Assembly (NCBI GenBank): GCA_023382385.1
Contig: JAHDVH010000001.1
Span: 1-64,000 of the forward strand
Direction: 5' to 3'
DNA length: 64,000 nucleotides
Source: a bacterium
GTDB lineage: Bacteria > Electryoneota > RPQS01
The notes beneath the pieces are model-generated. The model saw only the letters and a list, made by a program, of their open reading frames with translations, was not told the origin of the DNA and ran no database searches. Made by a program: the position numbers and the translations under genes. Below, one piece after another: positions 41,237-49,470 of this stretch (positions within the stretch are counted from its first letter, which is position 1; each line of letters begins with the position of its first letter).

Positions 41237-42329
41237 GCGACAATTCAAAGCGGGGGGGAGTGTCTGGTATTTGCGGGTTAAGCTTCCGACTGGGCGGTGG
41301 TATGCTTGGAATTCGGGGATTCCGTCACGAAGTGCGACTGGGGAATTGATTAATGATCAGAAGGCGCGGAAAGATCTGCTGAAGATTCAGGGGTTGATCG
41401 ATGCAGGGATTGATCCGTTTGCGGAGACAGGCGATGGCATAGAGGTGAGGAGTGCGGCGGAAGAGTACTTGCGGGAGCGGTCGATGTTTTGGGGTCAGCG
41501 GACCCTGCCGTTGCATGAGAATACATTGCGGATGGTTTGTGCGGCTGTGGGGGAAGTGTCGATAGCAGCGCTGACTGATGCGCATTGGAAATTGATTGAG
41601 ACTGGATTTCGGCGCGGGGTGTCCGTTCATACGTTAAACATCGACATCCGGAACTTGCGTGCGTTTTTGCGTTGGGCGAAGACGAGATATGGACTGGATG
41701 GTTGGAAAATTCCGGTCATTTCTGAATACCATGTAGGACAGTCTTCTCATAGGGATTTTTTTGACCCGGAAGAATCCGAGAGGTTGGTATACGCGGCGAC
41801 GGGAATCAAAGTAAACGGGAGTTGTTTTGGGTCTTATGTTGCGTTTCTCTTGTTGACTGGGTTGCGTAAGCGCGAGGCGTTGGCGTTACGCTGGGAGCAC
41901 ATCAGCAAGTCAAGCAAGATGATCTTGCTTTCTCGTACAAAATCTGGACGTGCGGAAATGTTTCCAATACTCGAAGAGGTGGGGGTTGTGCTGGATCGGA
42001 TAGGAGGAGGGGTTAGGCGTGGTCAGTTGTGGGAGATGTCGATGTGGTCAGGCCATATTGATGTTTGTTGGGCGCGGGCGGTGCGGACCGCGGGGGTTAG
42101 ATGGTTGAAGCTCCATAACTGTCGGGATTCGTTTGCCGTAAATCATTTGCTTGAGGGGATGCCGCTGGCCGTGGTGAGCAGGTTGCTGCGGCACGGGGAT
42201 ATTTCCACGACAATGAGGAATTACGCCGGGTTTTCATTGGAGGATATTTCGGCGATCATGCGAGGAGGAGGCCCTGTGCAGTCGCCGGGGTCTTATGTTA
42301 CTGCTGTGTTACGTGGCTTAGGTAGATAG
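41220..42329 (+). CDS. int: Tyrosine recombinase, phage integrase
   Basis: A 369-residue integrase with all core residues visible: R216 in TGLRKREALALRW, a Lys in SRTKSGR, H299 and R302 in HNCRDSF, H325 in LLRHGD and the nucleophile Y335 in MRNYAGF. The N-terminus has a small arm-binding domain (YERQFKAGGSVWYLRVKLP), followed by a SAM-like core-binding domain. It starts at ATG 41220 and lies 20 bp from the tRNA-Gly fragment, so it catalyses integration at that site. Confidence 0.93.
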   Translation: MASLYERQFKAGGSVWYLRVKLPTGRWYAWNSGIPSRSATGELINDQKARKDLLKIQGLIDAGIDPFAETGDGIEVRSAAEEYLRERSMFWGQRTLPLHENTLRMVCAAVGEVSIAALTDAHWKLIETGFRRGVSVHTLNIDIRNLRAFLRWAKTRYGLDGWKIPVISEYHVGQSSHRDFFDPEESERLVYAATGIKVNGSCFGSYVAFLLLTGLRKREALALRWEHISKSSKMILLSRTKSGRAEMFPILEEVGVVLDRIGGGVRRGQLWEMSMWSGHIDVCWARAVRTAGVRWLKLHNCRDSFAVNHLLEGMPLAVVSRLLRHGDISTTMRNYAGFSLEDISAIMRGGGPVQSPGSYVTAVLRGLGR

Positions 42330-42348
42330 TTGATTTATATTTGATTAT

Positions 42349-42397
42349 GTCAGCTTCCCAAGCTGGAGGTTGCGGGTTCGAGTCCCGTCATCCGCTC
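42349..42397 (+). other. Prophage attachment site: 3' part of tRNA-Gly(CCC)
   Basis: The sequence TCAGC TTCCCAA GCTGG forms an anticodon stem-loop with anticodon CCC, then the variable loop and T arm (GCGGG TTCGAGT CCCGT) and the acceptor strand CATCCGC with T/C discriminator region. The 5' half, which should begin GCGGATG, is absent; the DNA upstream is AT-rich phage sequence. This is the usual scar where a tRNA gene was interrupted and the phage copy restored it at the other end. Confidence 0.85.
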
Positions 42398-42402
42398 AAA
42401 TA

Positions 42403-42430
42403 AAAACAACAGCCCGTGCTGTTGTTTTCT
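42403..42430 (+). terminator. Terminator after the tRNA-Gly fragment
   Basis: A perfect 11-bp stem AAAACAACAGC/GCTGTTGTTTT with a 4-nt loop and a T-rich 3' arm. It is presumably the original terminator of the tRNA-Gly transcript. Confidence 0.85.
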
Positions 42431-42451
42431 TGTCTTGAACAGTAGGACGTG

Positions 42452-43105
42452 ATGACCCCGAAGCCTTGCCCTCTCTGCGCACTCCCATTGCCCGCTCCGC
42501 ATTTGTCATTAAACGGTCGCCGCACCGCGCGCTGCCGCCAATGCGATCTCATCTCGGTCCACGAATCAGACTGGCTTACCCCTGAGCAGGAGCGTGAACG
42601 TTACCTGCTTCACCGGAATTCACGAGAGAACGCCGACTACATCGCATTTCTGAATACGCTCGTTACCGCAGTCGCAGAACACGTGACTCCTCCTGCCGCA
42701 ATTCTCGACTTCGGAAGCGGACCCGAACCCGTCTTGGCGGAACTGCTGCGAGCACGCGGCTACGACGCAGCGCTGTTCGATCCGCTCTTCGCACCACACG
42801 AAAGTGTGTTGGGCGAGCAATATGACGCAGTAGTTTGTTGCGAGACTGCCGAACACTTCAGGACGCCGGCTTCAGAGTGGCAAACCATGTGTGATGCCAC
42901 GCGACGGGATGGGTTTCTGATAGTCAAAACTCTCTTCCATGACGACTCCACCGACATTGAGAACTGGTGGTATGTCCGCGATCCGACGCACGTTTGTTTC
43001 TATTCGGAGCGCACACTGGCTTGGACCGCCAATCGGTTTGGATTGCGATTAGTGTCTACAGACGCACGCCACGGCATCTTAAAAAAGCAAACGGGACTCA
43101 ATTGA
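42452..43105 (+). CDS. Class I SAM-dependent methyltransferase with N-terminal zinc ribbon
   Basis: A 217-residue protein. N-terminal Cys pairs (CPLC near 6-9 and CRQC near 30-33) form a probable zinc ribbon, followed by a methyltransferase domain with motif I ILDFGSGPEPVL (about 85-96) and a later acidic motif (AALFDPLF) and post-motif (YDAVVCCETAEHF). This build is common in methyltransferases of sugar or small-molecule pathways. The substrate cannot be told. It is the first host gene after the prophage. Confidence 0.8.
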   Translation: MTPKPCPLCALPLPAPHLSLNGRRTARCRQCDLISVHESDWLTPEQERERYLLHRNSRENADYIAFLNTLVTAVAEHVTPPAAILDFGSGPEPVLAELLRARGYDAALFDPLFAPHESVLGEQYDAVVCCETAEHFRTPASEWQTMCDATRRDGFLIVKTLFHDDSTDIENWWYVRDPTHVCFYSERTLAWTANRFGLRLVSTDARHGILKKQTGLN

Positions 43106-43112
43106 GTCCCGT
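43091..43112. terminator. Palindrome at the end of the methyltransferase gene
   Basis: A perfect 22-bp palindrome ACGGGACTCAA/TTGAGTCCCGT covers the stop codon. No T-run follows. It lies between convergent genes and may terminate both or stabilise the transcript. Confidence 0.5.
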
Positions 43113-43136
43113 TCTGAAACCGGCATACGGCAGTAT

Positions 43137-44909
43137 CTAAATCGCCGCCGTCATTTTCTTCAACCAGGTTGCAGCTTTCCCCTTTACTTTTGGCAGCAGC
43201 ACCCGCCTGACTGTAGCGTGATAGCTGTTAAGATACGCGCGCTCCTGTTCCGTCAGCAGCTTCGTATCAATCAGCCTCCGGTCAATCGGACACAAAGTCA
43301 GATTGCCGAACCGGTAGAACCCTGGAAGCTCCGGATCCTCATACACGAAAACGAGATTTTCAATCCGGATTCCGTACTCACCCGCAAGATAGTATCCCGG
43401 TTCATTCGACAACACCATGCCGGGTTGCAGAGGCTCATTGGGGAATCGCGGCGCGATGGATGCGGGACCCTCATGCACGCACAGGTAGTGGCCGACGCCG
43501 TGCCCCGTGCCGTGAATGTAATCCAATCCGGCCTGCCACAGCGATCTCTTCGCCAGCACTTCAAGTTGCGGACCGCGAACTCCAGCGGGAAACGCAGTCG
43601 TTGCAATCGCAATGTGACCTTTCAGCACTCGTGTGAAGTGTTCTTTCTGCTTACGCGTCGGACTGCCGCAGCATACTGTGCGCGTAATGTCGGTCGTTCC
43701 ATCGGGATATTGTCCGCCGGAATCAATCACCATCAGCCCGCGCGGCTTCACTTGCCGGTTCGTCTCAGTCACCGCACGGTAGTGGATAACCGCGCCGTTG
43801 CCCGCATAGCCGATGATCGGCGAAAAACTTGGCCCGCGATAGAGTTTGGATGCTGTCCGCGCCCGTTCGAGTTCTACTTCCAATGACAACTCGCTCATCG
43901 GAATCTTGCCCATGTTCTCGTCAAGCCAACTCAGGAATTTGACCATCGCCACGCCGTCGCGCACGTGGGCGGACTGCATGCCGCGAATCTGATGCGGAGT
44001 CTTGCAGGCTTTCAGCAGAGTAATCGGCGACCGTTCGGTCAGCAATCTGGCCTTTCCGACCAATGAAAAAATCCATTGACTGGCCGTGCCTGAATGTACC
44101 CAAACCTTGCCGCGCGATTTGCTGAGCTTCTTGACCGCTTCGCCGAATGCGTCATAGCGATGCACGCGGACAAACTTCCCAAGATGTTTACGGACCTTGG
44201 GAGTCACTTTTCGCAAGTCCACATAAAGATGCGCCGTGTCTTCTTTGACAATCGCGTAGGAGACAAACACGGGATTGTAGTCAACGTCCGTTCCCCGCAG
44301 ATTGAACAGCCAGGCAATCGCGTCAAGCTCCGTGATGATGTGCGAACTTGCCCCGCGTAGCTTCATCTCTTTTCTTACCCGCAACAACTTTGCGGAAACG
44401 CTTTCCCCCGCGTAGGCAAGCTCATGAACGGCAAGAGCTCTGTGCGGAATCTCCGGGCGGCCTTGCCAAACCTCATCCACGATGTTTCGCGACATCGCCA
44501 CGAGCGTCAGCCCCAACGCAGTAAACTCTTCACGCAACTGATTGAAACGCTCATGCGTGATCACTTGCGAGTCTACACCTATCCGCGCACCTTTCGAAAG
44601 CTGTGCGTGAAGCCAGCCGGTAAGGGTCGGAGTGCCGCGTAATCCGATCTTCTGAATCTTTATGCCAGTTCCGGCGAGTTCTCGTTCGGCCTGCAAGAAA
44701 TAGCGCGAATCCACCCAGAGTGCAGTCGCGGAAGACGTGATGCAAGCCTCACCCATCGAGCCGGTGAATCCCGAGACGAATTCTCTGCGTTTCCAGTGAT
44801 CGGGGACGTATTCACTTCCGTGCGGATCAGCGTTAGGTACTAACAACGCGTCGATGCCGGCCAATTTCATCCGACCTTGGATGTTCTGTAATCTTTTCTT
44901 GACGTTCAT
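43137..44909 (-). CDS. Xaa-Pro aminopeptidase (aminopeptidase P, M24B)
   Basis: A 590-residue peptidase that removes N-terminal residues before proline. It has the three-domain build of long (eukaryote-like) aminopeptidase P: two creatinase-like N-terminal domains (GIDALLVPNADPHGSEYVPD) and a pita-bread catalytic domain with the metal ligands in VIDSGGQYPDGTTDITRT (two Asp), HGTGHGVGH (His), LSNEPGYY (Glu) and GIRIENLV (Glu). The start at 44909 follows GGAGG. The upstream 193 bp to the divergent algD-like gene probably holds promoters for both, but I see no clear consensus. Confidence 0.92.
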   Translation of the reverse strand: MNVKKRLQNIQGRMKLAGIDALLVPNADPHGSEYVPDHWKRREFVSGFTGSMGEACITSSATALWVDSRYFLQAERELAGTGIKIQKIGLRGTPTLTGWLHAQLSKGARIGVDSQVITHERFNQLREEFTALGLTLVAMSRNIVDEVWQGRPEIPHRALAVHELAYAGESVSAKLLRVRKEMKLRGASSHIITELDAIAWLFNLRGTDVDYNPVFVSYAIVKEDTAHLYVDLRKVTPKVRKHLGKFVRVHRYDAFGEAVKKLSKSRGKVWVHSGTASQWIFSLVGKARLLTERSPITLLKACKTPHQIRGMQSAHVRDGVAMVKFLSWLDENMGKIPMSELSLEVELERARTASKLYRGPSFSPIIGYAGNGAVIHYRAVTETNRQVKPRGLMVIDSGGQYPDGTTDITRTVCCGSPTRKQKEHFTRVLKGHIAIATTAFPAGVRGPQLEVLAKRSLWQAGLDYIHGTGHGVGHYLCVHEGPASIAPRFPNEPLQPGMVLSNEPGYYLAGEYGIRIENLVFVYEDPELPGFYRFGNLTLCPIDRRLIDTKLLTEQERAYLNSYHATVRRVLLPKVKGKAATWLKKMTAAI

Positions 44910-45102
44910 TTCGTAACCTCCTTCAGTCAAGTTACAGCTAAACTCCTGAATTATCAAGCGAACAGTAATTGAACATACGAACACTTCACTGACTTCCCGC
45001 TGACTCGTGGCGCACGCTTTGCGCCAGAATAGGGAGTTTGCGGAATTCGTTGGGAATCGTTACACTTAAGTCTACTCAAATCACTTACTGAATTAGATTT
45101 AG

Positions 45103-46416
45103 ATGAAGATCAGCATATTTGGCCTTGGATATGTAGGGTGCGTTTCAGCAGCCTGCTTGTGCGAATTCGGTCACGAGGTCTGGGGAATCGACGTTGACGA
45201 AAGCAAAGTCAACTTTCTCCGCGAGGGCAAAAGTCCAATCGTTGAGACTGAACTCCCTGAACTTATAGCAAAGCATCGTTCTTCCGGCAGGCTGAACGCC
45301 ACAACTTCGATCGAAGAAGCGGTGCGCAATACCGAACTTGCCCTAATCTGTGTTGGCACGCCGTCCCTGCCGTCAGGTGCTTTGAACACGGAGTATGCGC
45401 GACGCGTATGCGAACAAATCGGCGCAGCGATGAAACCGTTGGATCGCCCATTCACGGTGGTTGTGCGCAGTACGCTCCTCCCCGGAACAACCCGCAAGGA
45501 GCTTCTGCCTAATCTTGAGAAACACTCGGGCAAGACTGAAGGCAACGGCTTCAGGCTCGCCTATAATCCGGAGTTCCTGCGGGAAGGCACAGCAGTTGCC
45601 GACTTCTTTGCACCGCCCAAGACGGTCGTCGGCGCGGATCACGAGGGCACTGCAAGGCTTGCCGCAGACCTTTACAAGGGGTTGCCCGGAGCCTTCCACC
45701 TGACCAAAATCGAAGAAGCGGAGCTGGTGAAATACGCGGACAACGTCTTTCACGCGGTCAAGGTTGTCTTTGGCAACGAGATTGGCGCGGTCGCCAAGTC
45801 TGTCGGAGTGGACAGTCATCGCGTCATGGAGATCTTTTGCACAGACACAAAGTTGAACCTGTCACCGTACTACTTGAAGCCGGGTTTCGCATTTGGCGGA
45901 TCATGCCTGCCGAAGGACGTGCGCGCTCTGATGGCGTGCGCGAGACAGCAGAACTTGAAAACGCCCATGCTGTTCTCGTTAATGGAGTCAAATGAAGAGC
46001 ACGTCAGGCGTGCGGCTAAAGCTATCATGGCCTTTGGAAAGAAAAAGCTCGGCGTGCTCGGACTGGCATTCAAAGCCGGTACAGATGATATGCGTGAAAG
46101 CCCGGTGGTGGAACTCGTCGAGACACTCTTAGGCAAGGGCTTTGACATCAAGATATACGACCGGAATGTGTCGCTTGCTCGCCTGCTCGGCGCAAACAAG
46201 CGGTTTATCGAAACAGCTATTCCGCACCTGGCGGAGTTGCTGGTGAAGTCAGCAGATGAAATCGCAACGCATTCGGAAATTGTGCTGGTCACCTATCGTG
46301 ATGAAGAATTCTATCCGGTGCTGAAGAAATTGACGCGCGAGCAGGTTGTCTACGACTTGGCTCGGGTGCCCAATGAGAGCGATATTCACGCGGAGTATCA
46401 TGGCGTCTGCTGGTAA
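45103..46416 (+). CDS. algD: GDP-mannose 6-dehydrogenase (AlgD-like)
   Basis: A 437-residue nucleotide-sugar dehydrogenase that oxidises the sugar C6 to a carboxylate. The N-terminal Rossmann motif is ISIFGLGYVGCVSA. The catalytic Cys is C268 in FGGSCLPKD, and the preceding KLNLSPYYLKPGFAFGG segment closely follows Pseudomonas AlgD, where the Cys is also 268. This favours GDP-mannose over UDP-glucose as substrate, though the two families are close. Product would feed uronic-acid polysaccharide. It overlaps the following glycosyltransferase gene by 17 bp. Confidence 0.85.
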   Translation: MKISIFGLGYVGCVSAACLCEFGHEVWGIDVDESKVNFLREGKSPIVETELPELIAKHRSSGRLNATTSIEEAVRNTELALICVGTPSLPSGALNTEYARRVCEQIGAAMKPLDRPFTVVVRSTLLPGTTRKELLPNLEKHSGKTEGNGFRLAYNPEFLREGTAVADFFAPPKTVVGADHEGTARLAADLYKGLPGAFHLTKIEEAELVKYADNVFHAVKVVFGNEIGAVAKSVGVDSHRVMEIFCTDTKLNLSPYYLKPGFAFGGSCLPKDVRALMACARQQNLKTPMLFSLMESNEEHVRRAAKAIMAFGKKKLGVLGLAFKAGTDDMRESPVVELVETLLGKGFDIKIYDRNVSLARLLGANKRFIETAIPHLAELLVKSADEIATHSEIVLVTYRDEEFYPVLKKLTREQVVYDLARVPNESDIHAEYHGVCW

Positions 46417-47593
46417 GGTCCTCGTTCTGGTCGAGAACCTCTCTGTCCCGTTTGATCGCCGCGTCTGGCAGGAATCGCTTGCGCTGACCCGAGCGGGCTA
46501 TCAGGTCAGCGTGATTTGTCCTCGGATGGTGGACAAAAAGCCGTTTGAGATGATTGACGGAGTTGCCATCTATCGCTATCCGATGCCCTATACCGCCAAT
46601 CGCGCGATTGGCTATTTATGGGAATACTCCTGGGCGATGGTCTGGACGTTTCTCTACGCAGCATATGTCTTCTTTCGGCGTGGATTTAAAGTAGTCCATG
46701 CGTGCAATCCGCCGGACTTGTTCTTCTTAGTGACCTTGCCATTCAAGCTGTTCGGAGTCAAATTTGTCTTTGATCAGCACGACCTCAGTCCTGAGACGTT
46801 TGAGTCGAAGTATCCCAACAAGGGAGGTTTGATCCTTAAGGCATTGCGCCTGCTTGAGCACTGGACCTACCGAACTGCGGATGTTGTCATCTCGACAAAT
46901 CAATCGTATCGAAGAATCGCCATTGAGCGCGGCAAGCTGAATCCTGATCTTGTTTTTGTCGTTAGAAGCGCTCCGGACCTGCAAAAATTCAGTCCTCTCC
47001 CCGCAAATCCTGAATGGAAACGCGGCAAGAAGTATCTTGCAGCCTATCTTGGGACGATGGGCGCGCAGGATGGCCTCGATTACCTTCTTCAAAGTGCCAA
47101 GGTGATTGTGCAAGAGTGGGGAAGGAACGACATTCATTTTCTTCTGATGGGCGGAGGCGAAAACCTGTCCGTTCTGAAGAAGATGGCCGAAGAGCTCGAG
47201 CTGCAGGATTTCGTCGAGTTCACGGGACGCGTCTCGAATGAGCAAGTCAGGGAGGTCCTGTCTACTGCGGATGTCTGTCTTGCGCCGGATCCGATCAATC
47301 CGCTCAATACACACTGCACGATGAACAAAATTCTTGAGTATATGGCCATGTCTCGTCCCATCGTTTCGTACCGGCTGACAGAGTCCGAGTTTTCAGCTCA
47401 ATCTGCAGCGGTCTATGCGAAGGATAATGACATCGAGGACTTTGCCCGTCAGATCGTGAACTTGCTTGAAGATATCGCTCGGCGCGAGGAGATGGGCAAC
47501 TTTGGCAGCAAGAGGTTGCGCGAAGAGCTGTCGTGGGAGCATAGCACACAGGAACTACTCAGGGCCTATTCCGCGGCTTTTGGCCGGTCATAG
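46400..47593 (+). CDS. GT4-family glycosyltransferase
   Basis: A 397-residue GT-B fold glycosyltransferase: N-terminal LVENLSVPFDRRVWQESLALTRAGY, a binding loop FDQHDLSPE and the C-terminal donor-site motif NKILEYMAMSRPIVS (E-x7-E type). It probably transfers a sugar to a growing surface polysaccharide in cooperation with the AlgD-like enzyme. ATG 46400 (MASAGKVLVL) is chosen because it overlaps the upstream stop by 17 bp, whereas 46346 would extend further into that gene. Confidence 0.85.
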   Translation: MASAGKVLVLVENLSVPFDRRVWQESLALTRAGYQVSVICPRMVDKKPFEMIDGVAIYRYPMPYTANRAIGYLWEYSWAMVWTFLYAAYVFFRRGFKVVHACNPPDLFFLVTLPFKLFGVKFVFDQHDLSPETFESKYPNKGGLILKALRLLEHWTYRTADVVISTNQSYRRIAIERGKLNPDLVFVVRSAPDLQKFSPLPANPEWKRGKKYLAAYLGTMGAQDGLDYLLQSAKVIVQEWGRNDIHFLLMGGGENLSVLKKMAEELELQDFVEFTGRVSNEQVREVLSTADVCLAPDPINPLNTHCTMNKILEYMAMSRPIVSYRLTESEFSAQSAAVYAKDNDIEDFARQIVNLLEDIARREEMGNFGSKRLREELSWEHSTQELLRAYSAAFGRS

Positions 47594-47602
47594 AAGTGAA
47601 AA

Positions 47603-47624
47603 GGCCGCGTCGATTGACGCGGCC
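47603..47624. terminator. Bidirectional terminator hairpin
   Basis: A perfect 9-bp stem GGCCGCGTC/GACGCGGCC with a 4-nt loop, with A residues on the left side and AAAAG on the right. It lies between convergent genes. Confidence 0.7.
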
Positions 47625-47647
47625 CAAAAGTCAGTCCGGCAATCGCG

Positions 47648-48196
47648 CTATTCGTTTGATTTGGGGACTCCAAATGCGACTCTGGCCAGCAATGTCATCA
47701 GTCCTCCCCCAAGCAGTGCTAAAGCGAGGGCCATCGCAATCGGACTTGGAGATAGACCCGCATTTCCCCCGATGAAAACATCGTCTCCCGCGTCATGTTT
47801 GGATAAGACCACGTACCAGTCACGCCCCTGCGCGGACTTTAGGATATAGTGCGTGCCTTTCTCATTGACGAGCGTAATGCCTTGTCCGGGCTTAAGGGCT
47901 GAGACTTCACCGGCCCTGTCGCGCGGCATCCCGACATCGGCGGCAGCTTCACCAGCCGCTTCACGGATTCGGATATTTGCGCCAAGCACTGACTCCCAGG
48001 ACCGCGGGTTGCTCGCTCTACCCGAATTCGGTGCCTTTGACAGGCAGAATTCATCGACGAGCTGCGCCTCGCGCACCAGTAATCCTCCCTGACTTACATG
48101 GGATGTAGTTCTCCCCGAGATGACGCCAACCGGCCATAATGCCAGCAGAAAGAGCACAATAGTAGAGGCAATCCAGAATTTTATATAGCGATTCAT
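47648..48196 (-). CDS. Hypothetical bitopic membrane protein
   Basis: A 182-residue protein with hydrophobic segments at about 7-26 (FWIASTIVLFLLALWPVGVI) and 152-173 (PIAMALALALLGGGLMTLLARV), and a soluble domain between of about 120 residues (GITLVNEKGTHYILKSAQGRDWYVVLSK). The topology suggests an extracytoplasmic domain held by two helices. ATG 48196 is preferred to an upstream start. No family recognised. Confidence 0.65.
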   Translation of the reverse strand: MNRYIKFWIASTIVLFLLALWPVGVISGRTTSHVSQGGLLVREAQLVDEFCLSKAPNSGRASNPRSWESVLGANIRIREAAGEAAADVGMPRDRAGEVSALKPGQGITLVNEKGTHYILKSAQGRDWYVVLSKHDAGDDVFIGGNAGLSPSPIAMALALALLGGGLMTLLARVAFGVPKSNE

Positions 48197-48473
48197 ACGT
48201 CCTGTCTTGAGTGGAAATCGGAACTGCTGAGGCACTAAAAGAAACGGAATTTTCAGTCTAAATCAACCATTCTTGCTGATTTACACCAGAATTCTCGCGC
48301 TTCCCCGTGCCATTGGAACAACAAAGCGATAAAAAACAAAATATAGGGAACTGGATTTGGATTTGCAAAGCATGTTGCCGAGATTCGACACACTTCGCCC
48401 ATTTCGCGGAAACTTCTGTACGGGTTACTGCGTAAGAATAGGTAAGCAGATCAGGTGGGGGACACCTCCTAAT

Positions 48474-48516
48474 GAGTCCGGCCCGTTCGTGAAATGGGCC
48501 GGACTCGACAATTTTG
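48474..48516 (+). terminator. Hairpin in the 342-bp gap before the carbonic anhydrase gene
   Basis: GAGTCCGGCCC (48474-48484) pairs perfectly with GGGCCGGACTC (48496-48506), followed by GACAATTTT. It is a terminator or leader attenuator 33 bp before the next start. The rest of 48197-48473 shows no gene or clear promoter that I can support. Confidence 0.65.
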
Positions 48517-48538
48517 CAGGCAGAGTTCTGGGGCAAAG

Positions 48539-49090
48539 ATGGCCTTGATCTTGCCGTATGAGGGTAAAGCACCGCGCATCGACGAGTCGGCTTGGCTCGC
48601 GCCAACTGCTGTCGTAACTGGGGATACAGAGATTGGACCGGAGTGCTCTTTATGGTTTGGCACAGTCGTTCGTGGTGATGTGAACTGGATTCGCATCGGA
48701 GCCAGGACGAACTTGCAGGACGGCGTGATTTGCCACGTCACCATTGCGAAAGCGCCTTTGACAATCGAAGAGCTTGTCTCGGTCGGACACGCAGCTGTGG
48801 TTCACGGATGCACCCTCAAACGGGGTTGCTTAATTGGAATTGGTGCTCGGGTGCTTGATCTCGCGGTGGTGGGTGAGCAATCACTGGTCGCAGCCGGTTC
48901 AGTGGTCTTGGAGGAGACGATCATTCCATCCGGCGAGTTGTGGGCGGGAGTGCCGGCAAGGAAGAAGCGGGATCTTAGCAGCGAAGAAAGAAGAAGTCTG
49001 CTCGACACGGCAGAACGTTACGTACAATATCGATTGAGTTATCAAGGGCAGTGGGGGGAAATTTCTCCGGACTTGCTGCCGAAAGTGTAA
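48539..49090 (+). CDS. Gamma carbonic anhydrase-like hexapeptide-repeat protein
   Basis: A 183-residue left-handed beta-helix protein. Repeats begin at AWLAPTAVVTGDTEIG. Three candidate zinc ligands are seen: H in GVICHVT and the two His of GHAAVVHGC, within the family pattern NLQDGxxxH...GHxAxxHGC. The C-terminal helix SSEERRSLLDTAERYVQY is typical. Members include YrdA/PaaY-type proteins, many without proven carbonic anhydrase activity, so the reaction is not certain. It is followed after 9 bp by the cold-shock gene. Confidence 0.88.
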   Translation: MALILPYEGKAPRIDESAWLAPTAVVTGDTEIGPECSLWFGTVVRGDVNWIRIGARTNLQDGVICHVTIAKAPLTIEELVSVGHAAVVHGCTLKRGCLIGIGARVLDLAVVGEQSLVAAGSVVLEETIIPSGELWAGVPARKKRDLSSEERRSLLDTAERYVQYRLSYQGQWGEISPDLLPKV

Positions 49091-49099
49091 GGTTTTCTG

Positions 49100-49351
49100 A
49101 TGTTTTCTACTGTCCGTCCAAAATCTCCGACTCCTCCAAACGGAATAACTGACCGTGGAGTGGTGAAATGGTTCTCGCAAAAGAAAGGCTTTGGGTTCAT
49201 TGAATCGGAGGCTGGCGAAGAGATTTTTGTGCACTACTCATCAATCCGAGGACGTGGCTATCGCGTTCTCGAGCCGGGGGATCGTGTGACTTTCGAAAAG
49301 GTGCCGGGACCGAAAGGCGATCAAGCATTCCATGTTGAAGTGTTGTCCTGA
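49100..49351 (+). CDS. Cold-shock-domain RNA-binding protein
   Basis: An 83-residue protein with a cold shock domain from residue 18: GVVKWFSQKKGFGFIES containing RNP1 (KGFGFI) and EIFVHYSSI containing RNP2 (IFVHY). It binds single-stranded RNA and DNA and relieves structure. The first 17 residues (FSTVRPKSPTPPNGITD) are an extension not found in typical 66- to 70-residue Csp proteins. A terminator follows. Confidence 0.9.
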   Translation: MFSTVRPKSPTPPNGITDRGVVKWFSQKKGFGFIESEAGEEIFVHYSSIRGRGYRVLEPGDRVTFEKVPGPKGDQAFHVEVLS

Positions 49352-49377
49352 TTCCGTATGAAGGGGAATCGCGAGCG

Positions 49378-49407
49378 GGCTTCCGGCAGCGACCGGGAGC
49401 CTTTTTT
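49378..49407 (+). terminator. Terminator after the cold-shock gene
   Basis: GGCTTCCGG pairs with CCGGGAGCC (one G-T pair) across a 6-nt loop and is followed by six T residues. Confidence 0.85.
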
Positions 49408-49470
49408 GTGGGCTTGCGGTTTGCTCTTTGTCGCTGTGATAGCCCTTTTATGACCACAAAGGTTGTGAAA

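Noticed and set aside
42320-42397. Complete tRNA gene
   Set aside because: The 5' half cannot be folded: no GCGGATG acceptor strand or D arm precedes the anticodon arm.
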